Of a stretch of 44,950 nucleotides of DNA, positions 34,554 through 42,290 are shown piece after piece. Origin of the DNA: an uncultured Erysipelotrichaceae bacterium. Its GTDB lineage: Bacteria > Bacillota_I > Bacilli_A > Erysipelotrichales > Erysipelotrichaceae. The first letter of the stretch is position 1; each line of letters begins with the position of its first letter. Position numbers and translations under genes: made by a program. The notes beneath the pieces are model-generated. The model ran no database searches. It was not told where the DNA came from and saw only the letters and a list, made by a program, of their open reading frames with translations. The stretch covers positions 1 through 44,950 of the forward strand of contig CAKUQM010000011.1 in assembly GCA_934675465.1 (NCBI GenBank), in the 5' to 3' direction.

Positions 34554-34582
34554 GTTATTATATAGAAAAAGGAGGGTGTTAT

Positions 34583-34879
34583 ATGTGGTTAATTTTTGGT
34601 GCATTGAGTGTTATAAGTGCTTTTGTTGGTTTTGTGATGATTGTTAGAAAAAATGAAAATTATTATTTTGCCAATAGTATTTCATTAGTACTAGTATCTT
34701 TAGCAATGTTATATGAATATCTTCTTGTATGTAATTGGGTAAATCATGGTGATTATAGTGCCTTAGAGGATGTGGTTCCATATACTTATCAAAATGCTAT
34801 TGTATATGTATGGTTTATGGTGATTGTAAATGTAGCGATGTTGATATTACCTACCTTAATTAAAAAGTTCAAGAAATAA
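34583..34879 (+). CDS. Small three-helix membrane protein, unknown function
   Basis: 98 aa with three hydrophobic helices (about 2-21, 29-49 and 68-91) and a basic KKFKK tail. AAGGAGGG precedes the ATG. It lies alone between the leuS terminator and a bidirectional terminator. I recognise no family. Confidence 0.75.
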   Translation: MWLIFGALSVISAFVGFVMIVRKNENYYFANSISLVLVSLAMLYEYLLVCNWVNHGDYSALEDVVPYTYQNAIVYVWFMVIVNVAMLILPTLIKKFKK

Positions 34880-34906
34880 AAGAAATGCCAATCGGCATTT
34901 CTTTTA
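34877..34906. terminator. Bidirectional terminator flush between two stop codons
   Basis: Perfect 13-bp stem TAAAAGAAATGCC/GGCATTTCTTTTA with an AATC loop. The plus-strand stop codon forms its left edge, and the minus-strand stop begins at the next base after its right edge. Confidence 0.9.
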
Positions 34907-36055
34907 TTAAGCATTAATAACTTTTAAGTATATTGCTTCTAAATCTTCTTTAGTACAAGTCTTAAGTGTATTAGCTGGAGAACCTGAATCAATGGCGTCT
35001 TTAGCCATCTTAGGAATGTTGTTGATGAAATCTTCTTTATTAACGCCAAATTCTTGTAGGGTACTTACTTTACAAATAGAAACAAGATTATTAATAGCTT
35101 CTAACATCTTTTCAGCAGCTACCTTATCATCATCATCTTGTAGGGCAACACCTGTTTCCTTAGCTAAGTCACCAAATTCTTTATAAGCACCATCTAGGGC
35201 GAATGAGAAACATTCTTTGATTAACATCGCATTGCTTAGACCATGGGGAACATGATATAGGGCACCAATTGGACGAGACATACCATGGATGATGGTAACT
35301 GATGCGTTGTTGAAGGCAATACCTGCTTCAAGGGCAGCGAGCGACATTTCTTCACGTGCTTTGATATCACTACCATTTTCATAGCATACAGGCAAGTATT
35401 TTAGAATTCTTTTTACTGCAGATACAGAAAATGATTTTGATAGAGCTTGTGCTTTTCTAGATGTATAAGATTCAACTGCATGGCATAAAGCGTCTAATCC
35501 AGTAGCGGCTGTGACACTTTTTGGAGCGCTTAGAGTGAATTGAGGATCAATAATAGCTAGTGAAGGAATTAATACTTTACCACTTAGTAACATCTTAATA
35601 TTTTCTTTAGTATTGTTGATGATTGTGAATTGAGTAGCTTCAGAACCTGTTCCAGCAGTTGTTGGAATAGCTACTAGTGTTGGTGTTGGTGCTGTGATTG
35701 CGACACCCATATAATCATCGATATCCTTGTTACCTGCAACCATAGTACCAATGGCTTTCATAGTATCAATAGGAGAACCGCCACCAATCGCAATCATGAA
35801 ATCACAGTTGCTTTCTTTGTATTTGTTTACACCCTCTCTTACCATGACATCAGTTGGTTCACCAGTAATGCCATCAAATACTTCATGTTCAACATTTTGT
35901 TTATCTAAAGCAGCTTCAACCTTAGCAACATTGCCAAGTTTTACCATCATAGGGTCAGTAACGATTAGTGCTTTTTTACCTAATTTTAAATCAGCACTCT
36001 CTAGTGCATTCTCGCCACTAATAATATGTTTTGGTACATAAAAATCTCTTGCCAT
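34907..36055 (-). CDS. Iron-containing alcohol dehydrogenase
   Basis: 382 aa. Group III (Fe-ADH) dehydrogenase: GGGSPIDTMKA nucleotide-binding motif near 92, TAGTGSEATQF near 135, and the metal-ligand region with GLDALCHAVESY near 190, HGMSRPIGALYHVPHG near 255-270. Substrate could be a small diol, aldehyde or hydroxy acid. A GGAG site precedes the ATG. It follows the iolC-like kinase gene by 9 nt, so the two form an operon diverging from a DeoR regulator. Confidence 0.92.
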   Translation of the reverse strand: MARDFYVPKHIISGENALESADLKLGKKALIVTDPMMVKLGNVAKVEAALDKQNVEHEVFDGITGEPTDVMVREGVNKYKESNCDFMIAIGGGSPIDTMKAIGTMVAGNKDIDDYMGVAITAPTPTLVAIPTTAGTGSEATQFTIINNTKENIKMLLSGKVLIPSLAIIDPQFTLSAPKSVTAATGLDALCHAVESYTSRKAQALSKSFSVSAVKRILKYLPVCYENGSDIKAREEMSLAALEAGIAFNNASVTIIHGMSRPIGALYHVPHGLSNAMLIKECFSFALDGAYKEFGDLAKETGVALQDDDDKVAAEKMLEAINNLVSICKVSTLQEFGVNKEDFINNIPKMAKDAIDSGSPANTLKTCTKEDLEAIYLKVINA

Positions 36056-36064
36056 AATAATCTC

Positions 36065-37087
36065 CTAGATTCTAGCGATCATTTCGCCATATTCTTCTTT
36101 TGTTTGTTTAATAAATTCTTTAACTTCTTCAGTTGTTGGTAAGTCATCTGAGCAGTTATTACTTCTAACCATCATACTAGCTTCAGCACTACCAAATTCA
36201 AGGCATTCTAACATTGGCCACTCATTATAGATTCCATATAAGAAGCCAGAGGCATATCCATCACCGCCACCAAAGCCTTTTCTTGATTTAACAGGGAATG
36301 GCTTGATTGAATAGCTCTCACCATTATTTAAGTAGGCTGTTGAACCTTGCATACCATGTTTGATTACTACAACCTTGGCATTTTGTCCTTGCCAATAAGC
36401 GGCTGATTGTTTATCATCCATACCTTCTTTAATTAATTTTTCGGTTAAATCAAATTCTTCACGTGAACCCATGATGATATCTACTTCCTTTGCTACCATT
36501 GAATAGTAGATAGAAATTTCATCAAAGTTTTTCCAGTTATATGCTCTATAGTCAATGTCAAAGATTATAGGTGTATTAACTTTTTTAGCTAACATCATAG
36601 CCTTTAGAACTGCTTCTCTACTTGGACTTTCTGCTAGGGCAGTACCTGAGATTAATAAGGCCTTACCGCTTTTAATATAATCTTCATCAATGTCATCAAC
36701 ATTTAATTGTAAATCGGCAATCTTATTACGGTACATTAGGATATTGCTTTCTTTGCTAGATAGCATTTCGGTGAATGTTAAACCAAGCTTTTCACCATTG
36801 GTACATCTTGTAACATGACTTGTATCGATACCGTGTTCATTAAAATAATCAGTTACGAAATCACCAAATTGGTCATCAGATACTTTGGCAATAAAACCGG
36901 CCTTTAAACCGTGTTTAGTAATACCACAGGCAATATTGGCTGGTGAGCCTCCAACATATTTTTCAAAGTAGTGTACATTTTTTAATGGCTTAAAATCTTC
37001 AGTAACTGCAGGATTGAAGTCAATTGCGATACGACCCATAAGGATTAAATCAAGGGGTCTTTTCTTGTCAAAATCTAAATATTTCAT
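36065..37087 (-). CDS. iolC: 5-dehydro-2-deoxygluconokinase-like PfkB kinase (IolC)
   Basis: 340 aa. The sequence follows IolC along its length: MGRIAIDFNP near 17, YVGGSPANIA near 46, LLISGTALAESPSREAVLKA near 145, the kinase motif GGGDGYASG near 268 and the C-terminal NNCSDDLPTTEEV. IolC phosphorylates 5-dehydro-2-deoxygluconate in myo-inositol catabolism. The start at 37087 follows AAGGAG. No other iol gene is nearby; the operon partner is an iron alcohol dehydrogenase, so the true substrate may be a different deoxy-keto acid. The divergent regulator is of the DeoR family, like Bacillus IolR. Confidence 0.85.
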   Translation of the reverse strand: MKYLDFDKKRPLDLILMGRIAIDFNPAVTEDFKPLKNVHYFEKYVGGSPANIACGITKHGLKAGFIAKVSDDQFGDFVTDYFNEHGIDTSHVTRCTNGEKLGLTFTEMLSSKESNILMYRNKIADLQLNVDDIDEDYIKSGKALLISGTALAESPSREAVLKAMMLAKKVNTPIIFDIDYRAYNWKNFDEISIYYSMVAKEVDIIMGSREEFDLTEKLIKEGMDDKQSAAYWQGQNAKVVVIKHGMQGSTAYLNNGESYSIKPFPVKSRKGFGGGDGYASGFLYGIYNEWPMLECLEFGSAEASMMVRSNNCSDDLPTTEEVKEFIKQTKEEYGEMIARI

Positions 37088-37127
37088 CTTTTGTCTCCTT
37101 AAATCATTTATATGATAACGCAAATTG

Positions 37128-37137
37128 ATAATATTAT
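37128..37137. promoter_or_regulatory. 10-bp palindrome in the iolC-like/deoR intergenic region
   Basis: ATAATATTAT is self-complementary and is flanked by TTG on the left and TAACAA on the right. It lies mid-way between the divergent genes, where a DeoR operator would be expected. AT-rich palindromes of this length can occur by chance. Confidence 0.3.
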
Positions 37138-37158
37138 TAACAACTTTTGAGTAATTTT

Positions 37159-37167
37159 TGATAAAAT
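37159..37167 (+). promoter_or_regulatory. Extended -10 (TGATAAAAT) 6 nt before the deoR ATG
   Basis: TG-A-TAAAAT is an extended -10 element with one mismatch in the hexamer. Six nucleotides separate it from an ATG that has no Shine-Dalgarno sequence, so the mRNA would be leaderless. Confidence 0.55.
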
Positions 37168-37173
37168 TTAATT

Positions 37174-37920
37174 ATGAAGTACGATCGTTTATTAGAAATT
37201 GAGAATTTCATTAAAGAAAAGAAGTCGTTAACGATAGAGGAACTGCTAGATACTTTTGACATTTCTATCCAAACTTTAAGAAGGGATTTAAAAGAATTGG
37301 AAGATAAGGGTAGTGTTAAGAAGGTCTATGGTGGTGTCATCTATAATGAAGAAAATGGGGTTATTGATATCGCCTATCGTGAAGTTAATTTATTACAGGC
37401 AAAAAAAGAAGTTGGTGAATTGGCCTCTAGTTTAATTAATGATAATGATGTTATTTTTATTGATTCGGGAACAACCGCATGTCAAATTATTCCTTATATC
37501 AAAAATAAAAAGAATCTTACAATTATTACTAATTCTTTATTAGCACTAAAAGAATTAGAAAATAGAGACGACATTAAAGTTATTTTAATGGGTGGAGAAT
37601 ATCGAAATGATATTAAGAGTTTTGTTTTTGATGTTTCAAAATTAAATTATAATTTTAATATTTCTTTTATTTCGACTGTTGGTCTTGATGATAAAGCGGG
37701 GCTAACTAATAATGATTATTATGAAGGTCAGGTAAAAAGTGAAATTATAAAGCATAGTAAAAAGGTATGTGTAGTATTAGATCATACCAAATTTGATAAG
37801 ATTATGTTTAATAGTTTTGCCTCATTAAATGATATCGATATTGTTGTAAGTGATGAAAAAGCTACAAAAAAGTATGAAGAATTGTTTAGAGAATATAAAA
37901 TTTTGTATATTTGTGATTAA
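37174..37920 (+). CDS. DeoR-family sugar-phosphate-responsive regulator
   Basis: 248 aa. The N-terminal HTH (LTIEELLDTFDISIQTLRRDLKEL) and the C-terminal DeoR sensor with IDSGTTACQIIPYI near 89-102 and GGEYRN near 138 are typical. These regulators release DNA on binding a phosphorylated sugar. It diverges from the iolC-like kinase operon and probably represses it in response to the kinase product or substrate (inference). Confidence 0.92.
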   Translation: MKYDRLLEIENFIKEKKSLTIEELLDTFDISIQTLRRDLKELEDKGSVKKVYGGVIYNEENGVIDIAYREVNLLQAKKEVGELASSLINDNDVIFIDSGTTACQIIPYIKNKKNLTIITNSLLALKELENRDDIKVILMGGEYRNDIKSFVFDVSKLNYNFNISFISTVGLDDKAGLTNNDYYEGQVKSEIIKHSKKVCVVLDHTKFDKIMFNSFASLNDIDIVVSDEKATKKYEELFREYKILYICD

Positions 37921-37944
37921 ATAATATAGTGAGGATATTTATAT

Positions 37945-38574
37945 ATGGAAACAATTATTTATGGATTATGCGCCGCTGTAGTCTTAATGTGGCTTGTAAA
38001 TGCAATTAGGTTTTATCAAAATCAGTATAAACATAAGTTTTATAAGCATATTTATTCTAATTTTTTTGAGTACTATTATAAGTTTTCTGTAAAACATGAT
38101 GCATCAATCAGTTCTTTTATTAAGAATAGAATCGGTGCTAATCGTATTGTTTTTAATTCTTATTTAAATGAAAAGTATGTGCCTGTTCATGAACTGGTAA
38201 CTATTATTACAACTAAGGGTGTTCTTGTATGTTACATTATTAACTCAATTGGGGAAGTGTCTGGTAAAGATAGTGATAAACATTTGATTGTTAAGCATGA
38301 TAACAAACGTTTTAAGATTAAGGGCCCTAAGGAAACAGTTGATAAACATATTAAGGGTATTACTGATAAATGTGGTGAACTACCTATTGAAGTATGTTAT
38401 TTCTTTAAGAAGGGCGTTGATTTCAGTGCTTTTAAGACCGAAGCTAAGGTTGCATACTACAAGGATGCGATTAAGGTATTAGAAGGTATGAATAATCATT
38501 TAAGTGAACAAGAAGTAGAAACTTGTTATAAGAGTTTAACAACACATTTGGTTAAGGAGGAAAAGGATGCTTAG
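37945..38574 (+). CDS. Membrane-anchored protein with NERD-like region, unknown
   Basis: 209 aa. An N-terminal helix (about 4-20) is followed by a soluble domain. The segment HELVTIITTKGVLVCYIINSIGEVSG (split in the protein around residues 73-97) recalls the core of nuclease-related NERD domains, but the acidic catalytic residues and ExK motif are not there, so activity is doubtful. The remainder is Lys-rich. A GTGAGGA site precedes the ATG, and the next small gene overlaps by 8 nt. Confidence 0.7.
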   Translation: METIIYGLCAAVVLMWLVNAIRFYQNQYKHKFYKHIYSNFFEYYYKFSVKHDASISSFIKNRIGANRIVFNSYLNEKYVPVHELVTIITTKGVLVCYIINSIGEVSGKDSDKHLIVKHDNKRFKIKGPKETVDKHIKGITDKCGELPIEVCYFFKKGVDFSAFKTEAKVAYYKDAIKVLEGMNNHLSEQEVETCYKSLTTHLVKEEKDA

Positions 38575-38761
38575 AAATTTAAAATTTATTGCGCTACTTA
38601 TTGGCTTTGGTTTAATACTAGCCACTAAGTTAAAATATCAAAAGAGGATTGCGAATAATCCTGATAAGTCTACGCCCTACAACAAAGAAGAAAAGACGAT
38701 GTTGTATGCAGGCTATGGCTTTTGTGCATTAGCTATTCTATTTGTAATACTTTGGAATTAG
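38567..38761 (+). CDS. Small two-helix membrane protein, unknown
   Basis: 64 aa with helices near residues 5-20 and 45-63 and a basic loop between them. The ribosome site AAGGAGGAAAAGG is strong, and the ATG overlaps the preceding gene by 8 nt, so the two membrane proteins are probably translated together. A terminator follows directly. No family recognised. Confidence 0.72.
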   Translation: MLRNLKFIALLIGFGLILATKLKYQKRIANNPDKSTPYNKEEKTMLYAGYGFCALAILFVILWN

Positions 38762-38762
38762 A

Positions 38763-38789
38763 AAAGGACTCGTTTAGTTAGAGTCCTTT
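38763..38789. terminator. Bidirectional terminator overlapping the racemase-like gene end
   Basis: Perfect 9-bp stem AAAGGACTC/GAGTCCTTT with a 9-nt loop. The right arm is coding sequence of the minus-strand gene, whose TAA stop is in the loop. Confidence 0.8.
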
Positions 38790-39437
38790 AACTTTTTCAA
38801 TAGCTTTCTTAACACCAAGTTCTAGGCTTGTTAATACTGGAACCTTACAGTCTTTTAAGTAAGGAAGTAGGGTAGTCATAGAACCTTGTGCTAAACAAAT
38901 TACATCATGGTCTTCGCTTGCTTTGTTGATAGCGTCAATAACAAGTTTATTGTGCTTTTCAACATTCTTTTCTTTCATCAAAATATCTAGTGCTCCATCT
39001 ACCAAGATATCATCAACAACACAATCCTTATTAGCTTCTAAAGCTTTTCTTTTAACAAGTCTTGTACTTGGGCCAACTGTAGAGGCAACGGTTGCGATAA
39101 CCGCGATTTTTTTACCCATGCTTACAGCTTTTTCAGCCATAGCTTCATCAACCTTAACAACAGGAACATCGACACATTTTGCGGCAATATCAGCTGCTTC
39201 TCCAACTGATGAACATTGGTTGAAAATAAGGTCGGCACCTAAATCTTGAGCAATCTTGAAATAGGTGCACATTCTTGAAATGATAGCTGGAGTAATATGG
39301 CCGTTAGCTTTCACTTCATCTAACAAAGAATCGTCAACGATGTTATGGTACTCAATGTCGTTTCCATATTTGCTGAATAATTCTTTTAGATCATAGTATG
39401 AAACATTAGACGTATGTATCGCAAATATTTTTTTCAT
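38778..39437 (-). CDS. Asp/Glu/hydantoin racemase-superfamily protein
   Basis: 219 aa. Two catalytic-type cysteines are visible, in FNQCSSVGE near residue 74 and in ICLAQGSM near 186, with the VATVASTVGPS segment between them, as in the aspartate/glutamate racemase fold. The superfamily also holds maleate isomerases and decarboxylases. The gene begins 1 nt after the dhuI-like stop without a ribosome site, so it is translationally coupled; a role on a sugar acid or its breakdown product is more likely than amino-acid racemisation (inference). Confidence 0.85.
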   Translation of the reverse strand: MKKIFAIHTSNVSYYDLKELFSKYGNDIEYHNIVDDSLLDEVKANGHITPAIISRMCTYFKIAQDLGADLIFNQCSSVGEAADIAAKCVDVPVVKVDEAMAEKAVSMGKKIAVIATVASTVGPSTRLVKRKALEANKDCVVDDILVDGALDILMKEKNVEKHNKLVIDAINKASEDHDVICLAQGSMTTLLPYLKDCKVPVLTSLELGVKKAIEKVKGL

Positions 39438-39438
39438 G

Positions 39439-40098
39439 TTATTTAACTAGAGAATCAACATATGCCTTGATTTCTTCGTCTTGACAACCTGCATAGAAGC
39501 ATTCTAGGAAACGTGGTGTTAAGGCATTCTTTACTAAGTCTTGATCAATTGACTTCAAAGCTTCAATTAGCGGCTTAGCAACTAGTTTCTTAGTTTCAAA
39601 TAATTTAGCAGCATTACGATTTTGACTCTCTTTTCTGCCTGGTTCATTTGGATAACCCATACCAGCAGGAGATGAGAATGCAGTTTCAAATGTAATCTTT
39701 AAGTTTACATCAGCACCCCAACCAAATCCTTTTGCGAATGGGAATGATAAACAGTTACCGTTGTTGATTTGTAAGTATAGGAAGGCATCGCTTGGATCAA
39801 TGCAGTATCCACATACTACACCTGGCATCATGTTACATGCCATTAGAGCACCTTGTCCTGTGCCGCAACCTGTTACTACAAAGTCAACGGCCTTTGAGTT
39901 TAATAATAATGCGGCTTGAACACCAATGTTTAAGTAAGTTAAATAGCCTGGTTGGCCAACTGTTAAACTAGCATCTTCGCTAGACATACCAGTGTTGAAT
40001 ACTGTGTGTCCCATTGGTTCTACAACTTCTTTTAGTACGTCAAGTACTTGTTGATTCTTACTTGATTGTGAGAATTCGTTAATTAAAGCAATTTTCAT
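39439..40098 (-). CDS. dhuI: DhuI-type RpiB/LacAB-family uronate ketol-isomerase
   Basis: 219 aa, longer than RpiB (150). The N-terminus MKIALINEFSQSSKN, the TGCGTGQGA motif with Cys78, and INNGNCLSFPFAKGFGWGADVNL near 111-133 resemble, from memory of the family, the streptococcal isomerase DhuI. DhuI converts 4-deoxy-L-threo-5-hexosulose-uronate, from unsaturated glycosaminoglycan uronates, to a 2,5-diketo acid that DhuD reduces to KDG. A DhuD-like SDR is encoded at 44147. An AAGAAGG site precedes the ATG, and the promoter carries the TACAA-N4-TTGTA element shared with eda and the SDR gene. Annotation pipelines would likely call it LacA/LacB or RpiB. Confidence 0.8.
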   Translation of the reverse strand: MKIALINEFSQSSKNQQVLDVLKEVVEPMGHTVFNTGMSSEDASLTVGQPGYLTYLNIGVQAALLLNSKAVDFVVTGCGTGQGALMACNMMPGVVCGYCIDPSDAFLYLQINNGNCLSFPFAKGFGWGADVNLKITFETAFSSPAGMGYPNEPGRKESQNRNAAKLFETKKLVAKPLIEALKSIDQDLVKNALTPRFLECFYAGCQDEEIKAYVDSLVK

Positions 40099-40122
40099 TT
40101 TGTCGTCCTTCTTTCTAATTTA

Positions 40123-40141
40123 ATAATACAATATTTTGTAC
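40123..40141 (-). promoter_or_regulatory. TACAA-N4-TTGTA operator fused to the dhuI -10 box
   Basis: On the minus strand, GTACAA-AATA-TTGTAT (40141-40126) runs into TATTAT (40128-40123), a likely -10 box. The layout is the same as at 17323-17341 and 44094-44112. Confidence 0.6.
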
Positions 40142-40150
40142 AAGATTACT

Positions 40151-40177
40151 AAAAAATTAAAGAAGTCTTAATTTTTT
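40151..40177 (-). terminator. AT-only hairpin at the end of the YhfZ-like gene
   Basis: Perfect 10-bp stem AAAAAATTAA/TTAATTTTTT with a 7-nt loop, including the stop codon of the regulator. Stability is low because no G-C pair is present, so it may terminate weakly. Confidence 0.4.
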
Positions 40178-41077
40178 CTCCAAAACAAGTTTTTGAGTTT
40201 CCAAAACAACTTCTTTATCAATCAGCGCACTTAAGTAGCTATCCGGAATTAAAGAATCTTTCAGGGTAACAAGAACTGCCTCATTGTCATAGCCATCACA
40301 TAGGTCATCAATATCGACATAACAGGCTGGCATACCCTTATCCTTGATTTCATCAACATTTGTCACAACGGCATCTAATTCACCCTTAATTACTTTTTCA
40401 ACCGATTGGTAATATTCCATTGGGACAAAAGTAACCTTTTTGCCATCGCATAATCTTATAGTAATATCATAAGTATCAGCAGAGACTTCATCCAGTCCCA
40501 CTCGCATTCCATTTTCAATTTGAGTTGCTTTTTCATCACTGAAACAAATAACGTGTTTAGATAGGTATGAATATTCTCCAAAATTATATAGGATTTGTAG
40601 ATCATCATGGTCTTTTAAGTAACGCTCAGCAGACAATTTGGATACAATTGCGAAATCATAACGTCCTTGTTCAACCATTCTCATTCTTTTTACAGCACCT
40701 CGCATGTAAGCGATATATACTGGAATTTCACTATTTTCTAATGTTTTAGTTAAACCGCTAGCCAATCCCTCATGCCTTTTTGAGTAAGGGAAGGGCATAA
40801 TACCCGCTAAATCAGTAACGCCGATAATCTCTAAAAGTATCCTGGTGTTTTTTTCAGTTAATGTTGTACCTTTGTAACCTTTCGCTTGTAACTTAATAGC
40901 ACCTAGGTCTGTAAGATTTTTAATTGCGTTTTGGACAGTGCCCCTGGGCAAAGAAAAATTTTTAGAAATTTCTGTTACTGTAGGAATACGTGATCCAACC
41001 TCCAATTCCAAAAACATCTTTGAAATTTCGATGGAAGCCAGCCCACACTTGTTCATTAAAGAATTAATTACTTGCAT
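40157..41077 (-). CDS. YhfZ-like GntR-family regulator
   Basis: 306 aa. A GntR-type winged helix (about 20-75; IPTVTEISKNFSLPRGTVQNAIKNL) is joined to a C-terminal periplasmic-binding-like domain (about 90-290), the architecture of Escherichia coli YhfZ, whose ligand is unknown. The ATG at 41077 is favoured over an in-frame TTG at 41104: it lies exactly 6 nt after a perfect TATAAT and has no Shine-Dalgarno sequence. The gene diverges from the dehydrogenase/transketolase operon across a double ATTGTCGACAAT palindrome, its probable binding site. Confidence 0.83.
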   Translation of the reverse strand: MQVINSLMNKCGLASIEISKMFLELEVGSRIPTVTEISKNFSLPRGTVQNAIKNLTDLGAIKLQAKGYKGTTLTEKNTRILLEIIGVTDLAGIMPFPYSKRHEGLASGLTKTLENSEIPVYIAYMRGAVKRMRMVEQGRYDFAIVSKLSAERYLKDHDDLQILYNFGEYSYLSKHVICFSDEKATQIENGMRVGLDEVSADTYDITIRLCDGKKVTFVPMEYYQSVEKVIKGELDAVVTNVDEIKDKGMPACYVDIDDLCDGYDNEAVLVTLKDSLIPDSYLSALIDKEVVLETQKLVLEKKLRLL

Positions 41078-41083
41078 AGAATA

Positions 41084-41089
41084 ATTATA
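41084..41089 (-). promoter_or_regulatory. TATAAT exactly 6 nt before the YhfZ-like ATG
   Basis: Perfect -10 hexamer on the minus strand with 6 nt to the start codon. If real, it would lie inside the coding sequence of any upstream start, which supports the ATG at 41077. Confidence 0.55.
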
Positions 41090-41115
41090 ACGAGGAAAGT
41101 TCAAAAAAGAAACAT

Positions 41116-41155
41116 CATAATTGTCGACAATCTATTTACATTGTCGACAATTATG
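41116..41155. promoter_or_regulatory. Double ATTGTCGACAAT operator
   Basis: Two copies of the 12-bp perfect palindrome ATTGTCGACAAT lie at 41120-41131 and 41140-41151, centres 20 bp apart (two helical turns). The whole site is also a larger inverted repeat: CATAATTGTCGACAAT (41116-41131) and ATTGTCGACAATTATG (41140-41155) around an 8-nt spacer. It lies between the divergent YhfZ-like regulator and the dehydrogenase operon and overlaps the latter's promoter. Confidence 0.85.
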
Positions 41156-41162
41156 TTATCCT
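41135..41162 (+). promoter_or_regulatory. Promoter of the dehydrogenase/transketolase operon
   Basis: TTTACA (41135-41140) and TATCCT (41157-41162) are spaced 16 nt, with TG-T before the -10. The second operator palindrome fills the space between the two boxes, so a bound protein would exclude RNA polymerase. A GGAGG site and the ATG at 41182 follow. Confidence 0.6.
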
Positions 41163-41181
41163 AGAAGTAGGAGGATACATC

Positions 41182-42288
41182 ATGAAAGATATGTTTGTAT
41201 TAAAAAGTGAAATTTGTCTGTTTGATAATGTGGAAGATTTTCTAAGAAAGGAAAATGTTAATGAAAATGATTTAATCATAACTAATCGTTTTATCTTTGA
41301 TGATAAATATAAAACTAGTGCTCATCTTATTTTCCAAGAAGAATACGGAAAGGGAGAGCCTACTGATGTTATGGTTGAATCTATTAGGAAGGATATACCT
41401 TTAAATATCAAAAGAATCATCGCGATAGGTGGCGGTACTGTAATTGATATTTCTAAGTTTTTGATTCTTGATTATGACGGAAAGATTGATCAAGTGATTA
41501 ATAGGGAAATACCTTTTAATAAAGTAAGAACTCTATATGTTTTGCCTACTACTGTAGGTACTGGTAGTGAAGTTACTAATGTTGCGATTTGTGAAATGAT
41601 CGAAAGAAAGACTAAGAAGGGCTTGGCAGATGAATTGATTTATCCTGATAAGGCTGTATTAATACCAGAGCTTGTTAAGACACTTCATTATAAGTTTTTT
41701 GCGACAAGTTCCATTGATGCCCTTATTCATTCAATTGAATCATTCGTATCACCTAACGCAACTTATTATTCAAGAATCTTTTCTAAAGAAGCTATGACTA
41801 TTATTCTAGGATGTTATAAAAAAGTAGTAAGTGGTGAAAACTGGAATATATATGCTAAGGACTTCTTATATGCATCAGATTTAGCTGGTATTGCGTTTAA
41901 TAATGCAGGATGTGGAGCTGTACATGCCCTTAGTTATCCACTAGGTGGTACATATCATATTCCTCATGGGGAGGCTAACATGTTGATGTTTGAGGCAGTA
42001 TTTAAGAAATATCGTGAAAAAGACCCAAGTGGAAAGATTAATGATTTGTATCTTATCTTATCTGATGTACTAGGTTGTGACGAAAGTAGTGCTCTTGATG
42101 AAATGTTTAAAATATTAGACTTAATCTTGAAAAGAAATCCTTTGAATACTTATGGTGTTAAGAAAGAAGAATTAGCAGCATTTGCCAAGAGCGTAGTCCA
42201 AAATCAAGGAAGATTGTTGGCAAACAATTATACTTCGTTAAGTGAAGATGAAATGTTAGAAATCTATGAAAGTGTGTTTGATAAATAA
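41182..42288 (+). CDS. Iron alcohol dehydrogenase, 4-hydroxybutyrate dehydrogenase-like
   Basis: 368 aa. The Fe-ADH motifs are GGGTVIDISK near 87, TTVGTGSEVTN near 130 and the metal region SSIDALIHSIESF, AVHALSYPLGGTYHIPHGEA near 240-260. The FQEEYGKGEPTDVMV segment and the SPNATYYS region resemble, from memory, clostridial 4-hydroxybutyrate dehydrogenase. In this operon with a split transketolase, the substrate is more likely a sugar-derived hydroxy acid or aldehyde; this is inference. AGGAGG lies 8 nt before the ATG. Regulation by the YhfZ-like protein is probable. Confidence 0.85.
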   Translation: MKDMFVLKSEICLFDNVEDFLRKENVNENDLIITNRFIFDDKYKTSAHLIFQEEYGKGEPTDVMVESIRKDIPLNIKRIIAIGGGTVIDISKFLILDYDGKIDQVINREIPFNKVRTLYVLPTTVGTGSEVTNVAICEMIERKTKKGLADELIYPDKAVLIPELVKTLHYKFFATSSIDALIHSIESFVSPNATYYSRIFSKEAMTIILGCYKKVVSGENWNIYAKDFLYASDLAGIAFNNAGCGAVHALSYPLGGTYHIPHGEANMLMFEAVFKKYREKDPSGKINDLYLILSDVLGCDESSALDEMFKILDLILKRNPLNTYGVKKEELAAFAKSVVQNQGRLLANNYTSLSEDEMLEIYESVFDK

Positions 42289-42290
42289 TT

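Noticed and set aside
39439..40098. Annotation as galactose-6-phosphate isomerase LacA/LacB or a second RpiB
   Set aside because: The protein is about 70 residues longer than RpiB, lacks its N-terminal DHA motif, there is no tagatose pathway nearby, and its motifs and promoter fit the DhuI group better. A true rpiB is at 22225-22677.
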